DNA from: Ampullaceana balthica
Lineage: Eukaryota; Mollusca; Gastropoda; Lymnaeidae
Length of the DNA: 64,000 nucleotides
Reading direction: 5' to 3'
Assembly: GCA_944989445.1 (NCBI GenBank)
Contig: CALYLW010000164.1
Location: 559,001-623,000, forward strand
Part shown: positions 1 to 11,600 of the stretch, one piece after another
Layout of the letters: each line of letters starts with the position of its first letter
Position numbering within the stretch: position 1 is the stretch's first letter
Notes under the pieces: model-generated
What the model was told of the DNA's origin: nothing
The model's database searches: none
The model's input: the letters and a program-made list of their open reading frames with translations, nothing else
Position numbers and translations under genes: made by a program

Positions 1-1635
1 CCAGCACATATCAACCACCAAAGTGAGTTATTGTTGGAACTTATTAGTAACACTAAAGTTAAATGAAATTAGGAAACAAAAAAATGTACTTCTATGCTTT
101 AACTTAGCTGAATGTAACCTGGGTATCTGAAACCTGCACTGGGCACACCAGTTTAAAGATTTCTTTCCAGCACAGAGTTACAAAGATTCAGTTGTTTCAC
201 TTATCACTAAATAAACGTGCACATTTAAAAGAAATGTTAATGTCACAAATATTGTTTCTTTTAAAATGAACAATATACTTTAATATATGACAATCAACTA
301 TTGATTTGATGTCATTAAAAAATGTGTCCAATGGGTGTGAATAAATACTTGATATAAATACACATTAACTTACAGTAATTGCTTTGAGAACCAGTGGTCC
401 TTTAAAATGGTTTTTGATCAGCTGTGACATTGAAGTGACAAGCTGTGCACAAGCTATATCTATTGAAATTATACTGAGCATCTCAGCATCTTCTATCCAA
501 ATTTAATGGACTGATGAAATTGGATAAACATGTGATTATTAAAAAAAAATCATTGCTCACTTAGCATCCCATTTCAATAGGGTCTGTGCTTTCCGCTCAC
601 ACAGTGTTAGTTATGACAATAAGTTTATCACAAACACACAATCCACCCCACTCCCATTAAAGATAAACAATACACAAAAACAGGAAGAATAAAAGTTATT
701 TAGACAATCATAGTTTTGTCTTCAAAGATCTGAAGGTATTCTTGAATCATATGAAAGACTAGTTTTAAGTGGGGAAAGTAGAAAAAATAAAATCCTTTGA
801 TTCTAATATATGTCCTGCAAAATGTATGCACCACAGAATGGGGCATTTTGTTTGATGTGTCATTCATTTTAACCCTATCAAAATCTTTTAAAATCTGCAC
901 TCTAAATTCAAATATGTGATACTATAATCATTTTATCAAATGAATTAAGGGGGAAAAGCGTTTTAAATTCTTTACATAAAAAAGTTTAACACTAGGAAAA
1001 ATGTTTTTCAAAATTTTCTTACAGATGTGGTGGGTGGATCAAAATATTTGTGACAATATTAAGCTGTTGGTCTGCTATGAGCACACGCATATATAAATAT
1101 ATATATATATATGGTGTAATCCTTACAAGGAGACACTGGAAACTGTTGAGTTTACAGAATGGCACTTTATGTTTAAAAGGAAACCCCAACCACAAAAATT
1201 ATTTTAAAAAATGTTTTTGCTTAATTATGAACTAAATCAGTCATAGTTAAAATATAAAGTTTTGATGTTGAAAGTAGTCCACTGATTAAGTTAGCGAAAC
1301 ACCACATAGCAGATGTTAAATATATTTTCTGAATAATACTTTTTTTCTCATAAAGATAAATGAAGATATCACAAACATGCGACAGATATGAGGCTGTCAA
1401 TTCCTAAAGCAGCTTTTGCAAAATAAACAAGACGAATCCACGAATAAGATCATTTATCCTTTATGTAGGTACAAGCATAGTGATAAATCCAGCCACTCCT
1501 CTTTGCTAATCAGCAATTTCCTTGAAGATTCTCCAGATAACGAACATGGCTGAAAGAGCACATTGAAGCTTGCAAGGATAAAAATTGATTTAAATTGTTT
1601 GACGTGTCTGATGATGTGCCGTTTTCGGTAAATGA
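1..1635 (-). other. 3' UTR and downstream flank of SPRED
   Basis: AT-rich DNA downstream of the SPRED stop with no coding signal on either strand. It should hold the 3' UTR. I see no AATAAA signal on the minus strand that I would trust, only weak ATTAAA matches (complement near 279 and 503), so the cleavage site is not placed. A short (TA)n run lies at about 1091-1112. Confidence 0.5.
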
Positions 1636-2679
1636 TCATGCTGCCTTGTGACGCCCACCGCAGAGGCCGCATACGGTCCCACAGTGGTGGCAGGCTTTAA
1701 GGGGAAGGTAGCACCATAAACATGGGAGCAGCAGCGACAAGAAAGTTAAAGCTGTCCAACGCTTGCACAAACTAGTGTCGCCAGGATCACACGAGCATGG
1801 GTGCAGGAACTCCCCGTCTGCATCTGCCCAGCAGTGATACATTAAGCATTGCGTGCATGTCACGCAGGTTACACACTCGATGCAGCGTTCTACAGAGTCA
1901 GGTGCATCCTCACATGATCCCCGTGGGTTATCATCCAATGAGAACAGATCTCTACAATGTTTACACTGCACTTGAGGGGCAACTAATCGTCGGTGGGCTC
2001 CGGTCTGTCCCGGCTTCCCACCTTCTCCACTGCCCACACCACTATTTGTCTTATTTTTTGACTTGTTTTTGATTGGGAGAGGGGGATAAGGCGGAGATGT
2101 TGGACTTGTGGCCAAAGTCAGGACTTGCTTTTTTGTGCTGCTGCGCTGGGTGGGTGGCTTTTGTGCTGGTTCTAAATCTGGGTAGCTGTATTCATGTAAG
2201 GAACCAACTTTGTTTTTATTGAAAACTACATAAGACTCCTCTTTATATACATCCCCTGGCTCGCCGTCACAGTCTATCAACCCTTGGTCAGACTTTCCGC
2301 TTATGGAGGATGGATCTACAGATGGCCTCACCCACACCTCATCCTGGCCTGAGCTACTGTCAAAACTAGACTTATGTGGACTGCTTTTTTCACTGATGGG
2401 GGATCCTGGCTGATACTGGTAGTTTTGCAGTTGTTGCTGCTGCTGCTGCTGAAGTCCCACAATCCCACCGCCATTTGTGTGAACGTTCCGTGTGGTTGCC
2501 CGCGTGTTCGAAATATAATGCACGCGGTGCAAGTGGTTTGTGTGTGAAGGAAAGCTAAAGGGGTCGTTGTTATTTAAAGGGGATTGGGGTGAGTTGGTCC
2601 CTGGACTACTAGTGGTAGTGGATGTGGTGGAGGCTGATCTGGATGAGCTGTCATTCCTCTTTAGGGGCAGCTCCATGTA
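1636..2679 (-). CDS. SPRED: SPRED coding exon 5 (linker, Kit-binding-like segment, SPR domain, stop)
   Basis: The acceptor TTTCCTGCAG is followed by TAC ATG GAG, so translation runs through the Met rather than starting at it. The exon carries the Ser/Thr/Pro-rich linker, a glutamine run encoded mostly by CAG (near 2434-2460), the Kit-binding-like segment and the whole cysteine-rich SPR domain, from CKHCRDLF to CGLCGGRHKAA and a TGA at 1636-1638. In the family this domain is palmitoylated and anchors the protein at membranes. No intron interrupts the SPR domain, as is usual for SPRED genes. Confidence 0.96.
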   Translation of the reverse strand, partial: YMELPLKRNDSSSRSASTTSTTTSSPGTNSPQSPLNNNDPFSFPSHTNHLHRVHYISNTRATTRNVHTNGGGIVGLQQQQQQQLQNYQYQPGSPISEKSSPHKSSFDSSSGQDEVWVRPSVDPSSISGKSDQGLIDCDGEPGDVYKEESYVVFNKNKVGSLHEYSYPDLEPAQKPPTQRSSTKKQVLTLATSPTSPPYPPLPIKNKSKNKTNSGVGSGEGGKPGQTGAHRRLVAPQVQCKHCRDLFSLDDNPRGSCEDAPDSVERCIECVTCVTCTQCLMYHCWADADGEFLHPCSCDPGDTSLCKRWTALTFLSLLLPCLWCYLPLKACHHCGTVCGLCGGRHKAA

Positions 2680-5600
2680 CTGCAGGAAATAAACATAAAC
2701 TAATTATCTGTATACATTATTTAAACAAGTATATATATTACAAGTTAGATTAATTATCACTTTAAAATAAAATACAGAAAGTTATATGACAGTGACTTTC
2801 TAAATAAGAAGGGATTTAAATTATTTAGTTACTGGTGATTGACAATTTCGATATCAATTAGCTCAGTTTTAAAATTACAGAGATGGAATTTAAATTGCTC
2901 TCTAAAAAATATACTTTAATATTTCAAAATGACTGTGCTTTTATGCTAACAATGCAATTGAAGAAAATAAAATTAAGAAAATTTAGTCACAAAAAAGGAA
3001 GAAAAAAAAAGCTAAATATTTCTTAATACTTTGTATACCAAGGCAATGTCACAAAAGCATATAAATAATTTTTAAAGTAGACAAAATAGTTACCGAAAAT
3101 AATACCTCATCTCCATCTGGAGCAATGACATCCCCCATTCCTGGAATAGTAAAATGGAATGAAATAAAATAAACAAACTAACAATGGAGCACTAAATATT
3201 CATGTCGGCTGATGACTGAACTTTTAGTTTACAATTGGTATCTATAAAATTATAAATAATGTCAAGTCTGTGGGGCATGATGACATAGACTTAAAAGAAA
3301 AATTAAGTACATATTTTTTTACAAAATGAGATGACCCTCTAATTTCCCTAAATAACATTGACATCATAGCATTAAGAGTGGTTTTTTGATGCAAAAGTGG
3401 TGTCTATCTTATAGACAGCTGCAGTTAAAAGAAATCTTAACACCAGTTAATAGCTTTTAGTTTTAATTTTTATTAAAAACATGTTCACCTCATATTTTTT
3501 CAACCTGAATTAATACATGCTAAATGCAATTTTTTCACTATCACTGTTGACTAATTCATTTTTAAGTCATAATCTCTAATTTGACATCTATATTATATGT
3601 ATGCATACAGAATAGTAAGGCTGAAAGAGTAAATTCTGCAAAGCTGTTAGCCAATACCATGGCAACACCTGGGATGAAATGGAATCAACTACATTTACAT
3701 GTACATTACTGCTAATTGGCTAACTGATATAACACTTAGTGCTATTCCTCTAGAATTATTTGCAGATGAAAACTTTTCATCCATCCAAATCTATTTTTAT
3801 TAATATACAAGCATGGCAAACTTACCAGTCTATTGGACTAACAAGTTCAACCCGCAATAATTATTCAAATTAGAATTAAACCAGAGCTATAACTTCTGCA
3901 AAAGATGTTTTGCGTATAGTTCTTTAAATGAAAACAACTTTTCTGAATGTACAGAAGTAGAAGGAGCTGTACTTTTCTTTATAAATGTTAAGATGGATAG
4001 ATTTTGTGCCCCCCCCCCAATTTTAAAAAAAGTACTACCAATCATAAAACCAAAAAAGCAAATTATGTTGCAATTAATTACCTTCTGTAAGATCAGCAAC
4101 AGCACATCTGATGCCCTGATCGAAGGCTTTTGCATCTTCAGATCTTTCAAATGTCAGGCCGTAGCGTTTTTCATCTGTTTTCCAATGATGCCATTTGGGG
4201 TTAGCCTTTGTGTACTGTATATCCTTTTTTAATCTGCAGTCAAGGATTACCTAATCAAAAGAAAGGTAAAATAAAAAAAATTATAGTACAATGTAGTAAT
4301 TATTTTTATTTCATTAACTATTGAACTCATCCTTTAGATTTAGAGTGAAATGATATAAAACAGGTGTAGTTGTATTTTGAGGCTGTATAAACATCAAATC
4401 AACGAAAGCATTTGGTTAGTCTTCATGCCATTACCATAAATGTACCAGAAAAAAACAAACTAAGTTCATATATTTTAATAAATTTACAGTAACGCATTGG
4501 AAGGTTGAGGAGATTATCTTTTTCACACTTTGCAAGTATTGTGAGTACTTATATGATCAACATCAAAGCCAGGCTCCTTAAGTAAGGGAAAAAAATTATG
4601 CACAAAAAAATAACGACACACATCAGAATAAATTTTTAAAAACATAACAAAGACACTCATAGGATGACAAAGAACATATATTATTAATTCCCCAAAGGAA
4701 ATAATGCTATGGTGTTTGATCAAGACAGACATTGCACACTTAGTTATACTTAATTCCATACTATTGCAACAGGAGCAAAATTGACCCCTTAAAAAATTAA
4801 AATGGTCATATAACATGTTCCGGGTGCAGCTAATGACTTAATTACCAAGCCAACCGTCTGTTAAAATTTGACCTACAATAAATTTCCTTTATCCTTGTGC
4901 AAATTTATTTTTAAACTTGAATTTTTCACCCCCTTTCAATGTCTTGAAAGGGTTAGCAATGACTTGTCAATAGCTTCCTGAATATAATTTAGTATAAAAA
5001 AAACTTTTTGCGGATTTTGAGTATTCCTCAGTCAACTTAATTGTATTGGGTTGACAGCCAAGCGATGATGATACCAAAGAAGGAGGCTTTATAAAAAAAC
5101 AAATACATCTCCAAGAGCGCAGGGCAGCTCTAATTGCCTGACCACCTCCCCACCCCAAGGCCGCATGAACGAGGTCACGTTTCAATACGACATGTCAACG
5201 ACCAAGGACTAGCGGCGCAAATGAATGGACAGCAAGTACAAGCTATACATCGTCATTGTGGCCACAAATGTTGGGAATGAATATGTACATAAGACTGAGC
5301 ACAACACATCTACAAGTGGGTCTCATCATGGCAAGGATCAGCATTAACTGCTGTGTTGCTAGATACCACATCTAGAATCTATGATTATACAAATTGAAAT
5401 GCGATTGATCTTTTAAAGCGATGCGATGAAGGCATTATCCGAAACGTTTACATTTGTATGTAATAATAATAATAATAATAATAATAAATTGATTATTTAT
5501 ATAGCGCTGTATCCCAGTAAGGAACTGGGCTCACAGCGCTTTACATGAAAGAAATAACATACTTATAAGTATTAAATTAACTTTCATATCACAACAAACA

Positions 5601-8600
5601 CAAAAAATTACAATACATTATACATAAGCTACGTTAATCATTTACAAGAAATGTTGTTTCATCAATTTTAAAAATAAATTGTGAAAAGATGTGTCTTAAG
5701 TGCAGTCTTGAAAGACTTGGTTGTTTGAATACATGTAGTGTTTAATTAAAGCTTTACCTGTATTTTTCATTTACACATATTGTTTCTTATGATATGAACA
5801 AGGGTTGGTTGGAATAGCCTTTTGATCGCAAAGGCCCAAGAGGTCAATAGCAAACCCATACTTACGAATAGCACTTGAAGTAACAAGGAAAATATAATGG
5901 AAAGAGGATGGGATATTGTAGTGGATTTTGCAAAACATTTAAACATCTTATCACAAGACTGCTAAGAAAATGGAGAAGAAAAAACCTGGCTTTATCCTTA
6001 GCCAGTGTATAATTTATGTGTTGCTAAAGGTCATATGTAGAAACCGCCCCCCCCCTCTACCAAATCTTCCACATCTACGTCATATTAACATGTTTTAAAA
6101 TGCTGCAATATATTAGTATGATTCACACCAGCCACGTGTCACTACTATATGGTCAGTAGTCAGTACTAGCCACTCGTGCTTCATACAGGTCGTCAAAGAC
6201 TAAAGCATTGAAAATTAAAAGTAAAAATTTAAATAGAATAAACCAAATCATATTTTCTCTTTCATAGAGCGTACGCGTGTGCGCAAGAAAACGGGTTCTT
6301 CTCGGGGAGTTGGGGTGAGCTGGCGGTGTAAAGGGTAACAAGAAGGTAAATATAGCTATAGTCTCGTTTATCAACTTAATCAGTTATTATACTAAATCGT
6401 TTCCAATCTTGTATTTAGAATCTTAGATAATGGCACTAATAATATTTATAGAGACATTCCTTTATCAACAGCATAGGTCATCAACATATTCCGTTATTAC
6501 ACAATCCGTTTCCAATCTTGTATTTAGAAACTTAAATAATGGCACTAAGGGGCCGTCCATAAAGTACGTCACGCTCCAGAAGGGGGGGGGGCTGTAAGAC
6601 AGTGTGAAAGTGTGTGACAGGGGGAGGGGGGTTTGGCCATGTGTGACGTCACGCTGTTTTATATTAAATTTTGATTATTTTGTTACTAAAAAACAATTTT
6701 TTGTTCGAAAGTGTGCCGTACTTTAGGGGAGGGGGGGGGGTCCGAGATACATGACAGTTTGTGACAGGGGGGAGGGTAAAAATGGCCAAAAATAGCGTGA
6801 CGTACTTTATAGACGGCCCCTAATAATATTTTTAGAGAGACATTTATCAATCGTTTTGAGAAATTATGTTTATTTATTTTTTTAAATTTAAATTCAGAAA
6901 ATGACCCCCAAAAATTTTCAACATCGATTTTTACCATCCCGAGATTGCCATTCTACACATTGCTCTATAGATCTAATAATTCTGAGAGTTAATAGCTGAT
7001 CAGCCATGATCGTCATTTTTTCTAAAGCCAGCCCGTACTTTCATTAGTCGTTTATCACAAGCTTTTCAACTTATGTTTAACAAACCAAGGATACTGTTTG
7101 TTATTAAAGAGACTGAAGGGTCATTCCTCCCAATTTCCTACACTGTAATAAGCCACCGCTCCGAAGTTTTATAAAACAAATCAATATCAAAATATCTGAG
7201 CTGCAGGAGGGGTTCTGACCAATTTGTTTTAAGCATATTTGGATGTTTGTTTGCTATTTAAATTTCTCCGTAATATTGGACATCTAGTGGTGTATTTCGG
7301 TTTGCCTGTATACATTTGGTTAAGCGCCTTCCATTTTTCTCCGTGAGCTATACCCAGTGGCGTAGCAACGGCTTGGCATTGGGGCAGTTGCCAAGGGCGC
7401 CGGCCTGCGCCAGTTCAAAAGGGAGCCACTAAATCTCTAATTTTTAAAATTTTATTTAAATAAAAGGCACCAAAAATAAATTAGCCAAGGGCGTCAAAAA
7501 CCCAGATGTGCCTCTGGCTATACCATTCATTTGTAGGTCTCTTGTTCTTTCTCTGCTTAAAAGAGGGAAGGGTTGGGGTTCGAGGTTTACGTTGTACATG
7601 TAATTAGTTTCCTAGCCAATGAAGGATATCCACTTTCCCAATATTATAATAACATGTTCTCTTTGTCGTTAGTAGGCATTTTTATTACCTCTAAACAGGA
7701 TAAATGCCATTCTTGTTTGATTATATTTTGTTTTCACTTGCTTTATTGTTTGCTTTGCATTTATTCATGTCTACGAATTTTGGCGATATCGTTGATAGAA
7801 TGATATTTGTTTTGTAGAAGGGGTGGGGCGCAGGACATACCTCGTCGTTATGCTCCAATAATGATTTAGTACTGCCAATACCTTCTCGAGTTTATTCCAA
7901 TGGCAGCGCAGCGAATCAGTGAATCGTTTTTAAAATTAAGCTGCAAGTCATATTTTAGATTGTGTGCTTTTGAATTTGTCTCGTACATATCTTATTCTCT
8001 TGTTCCTTTTAGGTCTGTGATTTGCAAAATTCTACATTTATTTTATTTTTTACAACAAAAAGGTGGCGGTTTGACCCGTTCGTCTTCTTGTTGTAACGTC
8101 CTAAGCTGTTTTTTTAAACACATTTAAGTTTCGGGAACTATTGAACATTAATATATTATAATTCTATAAAAAATGATCTTAATATAAATAAGTTAACCGT
8201 TTTAAAATATATATGTGACAGGCAGGGAGGTGCGGCGGCTTATTAAACTGGTACTCAGTTAAATGGGTCTGTATAAAGCAATACATTACATGGATGGAAA
8301 ACTACAATATAAAGTAAAAAAAAGAAGATTTTTTAAAAAGAAAGTATTTCAAATGAGGATAAAAAGTAAAATTACTTTTACTTGAGATAAAGGAATGCAT
8401 TTTAATACACTTTTCTAACAATTAATTTTCTAACATTAACTTTTAACAATATAGAATAATTAGTTATTGATTATGACCAGTAGATTTTAAACTCTCAGTT
8501 GACAATATCTTTGCTCTCTCACACCAAAGCAAAGTATACACATTTAAATTTGCAATAATACTGTTGTTAATAGCATCAATTAGAAGTCAAAGAATAGTCA

Positions 8601-11600
8601 CTTAAAACGTTTTTTAATGTAAGTCTTTAACCCACCGACATTTGCTGGCATCACACCTATGACATTAATACAGAAATAAAGTTGAGGGCTAATAAGTTCT
8701 TTTTAAAATCTGTGACTACTTGGTAAACTTAAAATCTCGTCTCAACAAAAACACAAGTTCCCGAAAAACTGTATCTAGGTTCCTAAAGCTAGTTACATAT
8801 TTAAACTGCAAAGAAGGGGTAAATAAACATCTTTAATAGCTTATAATCCCAAAATATAAAAAGGCGCAAGATTCTGAACTAGTTCCTAAAGACCAAATAA
8901 TAAATTTTTAAAAATTGCTCACGACACAGTATATTTGGTAAAATATTAAATAAAAGGAAATCCTTCCTTTGTTTAAATATTCCTTAAAATATTGTAGACT
9001 CTTAGGGGTTTTCTCAACAAATAATTTTTTGTCACAAGGAATTAATTTCCAAACTTTTTTGTTTTTTTGTTGCTTTCTTGGGGCGTGATCAATGAGCTAA
9101 ACATTAACACATTATTAAAACTGCAGTCGATGGCTGCTATAGGTCACTATTTAACACTTATGAGACAAGCATGAAAACCAACCATTAGATTAAGTCTATA
9201 TAGTTGCATGTCGTTTATGATTTATGTCGACGACATATAAGGCGGGATATCCTGTCTGATTTATGAAGTTGGATATGGTATTTGATTAAGTTTGGGGATT
9301 TCCTGTCTGAACTAATGATTTAATTTGGTGGGATGTCATGCCAGATTTTGATGACAGAGGTGGTGAAGAATTAGGCCGGAGGTTTTCTATTTTTAATGAT
9401 GGTGTCTGAATTAAGTTGGGGGATGAGGGATAAAGAACAATCAGCCATCTAACCTTATGCCAATAAGGCAAGCAACAGTATTATAAAAGTATAGACATCC
9501 TTCAAAGCAGACACGGTTTGTAACTTACAAATAATATTAATGAGCCCTCAGTTACGCTGCTTTTATTAAATAATGAAACATTAGTTATGGTAGCTATGCA
9601 TGGAACTGAGCCAAAAAAATCAACACACCACACAAACACATTTTTAACTTTAAAATTTTCTATTCCTCATATTATATGATGAAAACAAATATCATTTGAT
9701 ACTGAAATAACACAAAACTATGAAGATCCGTGACAAACAAAGCTGCAAGCAACTCAAACGGGATGAATAAAAATTTTGTAAGAAAATGTACAATTGGGCA
9801 CATAAAAAGCTTAGAAATACGTTAACTTATTTCGTACACTTTGTTATGGGAAGAAACTAGATTTTTTTGGCCAATTCATAAACAAGGATATTAATGAGGT
9901 ACACCTTAACAAAGCCGTAACAATGAGATATTGATATTATTAGAATCATAAAATTTTAATAATCAGGTTTTCTTTGATTAAAAAATATTTAACTATGATT
10001 CAATAGCACTTCTTAGAAAAAGTTGGGAATAAACTTACAGTGTTATCAGCTATCCGTTCCCCATGAATAACATATTCTGGTTTAATCCTGAAGTTCTCAG
10101 ATGACAAGTGTTGACGGTCACCATTGTTATTGCCCCCACTGCTGTCTAAAGGGGACAATTTGCATAGTCTTACTTTACTGAGTCCTCCACCCCCCATAGG
10201 TACCCAGCCTCCAGTTGAGTCATCACGAGTCATAACCTGTGCAGATACTTGCACGAGGTAGTCCCCACTGGAAAAGGAAATAAAAACAACCAATTAGAAA
10301 AATAATAATAATCATGGATAAATTCATTTGGTAAAAAAGATTGCAAATAAAATTATAATGGCTTTTGTGATGCTTTTTAAAAATGTAAAACAAGTTTACA
10401 CCGTTTATACATTTAATATAAGATTTGTGAATAGTAAAATCCGAGTGAAAACTGACGCGCCTGGTCAGCTTAAGAATTTGTAATACAATAATGGTCTAAA
10501 CTTTTTCACAACTCACTTATTTGTCATCCTCAAACTCAAATATTTGTATTACATAATATAAAAATGCACACATGCTTTATTATAATATACTCAAGCTTCC
10601 TTTAAGGTAGTTCGAAAACCTGAAGATATAGATAATATATTTTCCCAAGGACTGAATATATTGTTTACCTAGCAAAGGCTTCAGCAATATAAAATAGTTT
10701 AACATACAGATGAGACATCTACATACATCAATTATACAGGACAGAATATAGTATGTTCTATGTACATATTTCCTCCTATCTCTTGCTTGAATAGATGTGT
10801 TACAAATTGAAGACCCTAGTGCTAAAGTACGTTTAAGCCACATTTTTGTCCAATTTAATCTAAACAGTGATCGTTTAAGACCTGGTTTAGACCAATCTAC
10901 AGTATAAATTTGAAAACAATGCAACGTAACTAAGTTCAATTTTTTAAAAAGCCTAAAAAAGAAATGCTATCATCAAATAGACAAAATATTAACTAAAACT
11001 TGGATTATCTCGAAAATGCGTAATTTGTACCTTAAGTACTTTTAGCACTAAGCTCTTCAAGTAGCCAAGAGTTTAAGTTGCATAACTAAAAAAAATCATG
11101 TAATCTCAAAATAGATTCCATACATATTTTACCCCTTATCATACACAGAGTTTCAAAACTAAAATGGGCATTTTCTGCTAGCTTATTTTAAATTGTAAAT
11201 ATTACAATTTTTAAATGCATCCTTGATTCGCCTAAGACAGCCCACTTGATTATCCAGACTAATCAATAGTGACAATATTTCTAATGAGATACACACAATC
11301 AAAAGAAATCTGTTTTATATACCAATAATAAATGTAATATCTGTTTTAAAATTGTAATACATGTACTTCAGAACACATTTTAGAGCCATGTATTTTCTTT
11401 ATATCTGCCTTAAATGCTTTAAATGTTTTTTTTCTCATTTTGCTAGCTGTACTTCTCAAATCGCTGAAGAGTAACCTAAAAATCAGTGCAACACTTGTAC
11501 AGAAATATATTAGCAAATAATCTAATTCTCCTACCTGTTTGATTTAAGTGTCAGAACTCTATAACATGAAATATTTAAAATCACTTTAATCCCTCACAAA

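Larger units (their letters stand above)
4251..10038 (-). other. SPRED intron 2
   Basis: A 5.8-kb intron between EVH1 exons 2 and 3. It contains an (AAT)n microsatellite with a short palindromic dispersed repeat (5462-5545), a tandem duplication interrupted by a MITE (6371-6855) and a hAT MITE (7355-7516). A degenerate 35-45-bp repeat built on GGGAT-TCCTGTCTGA lies near 9242-9365. The rest is unannotated AT-rich sequence with no exon-like open frame. Confidence 0.8.
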
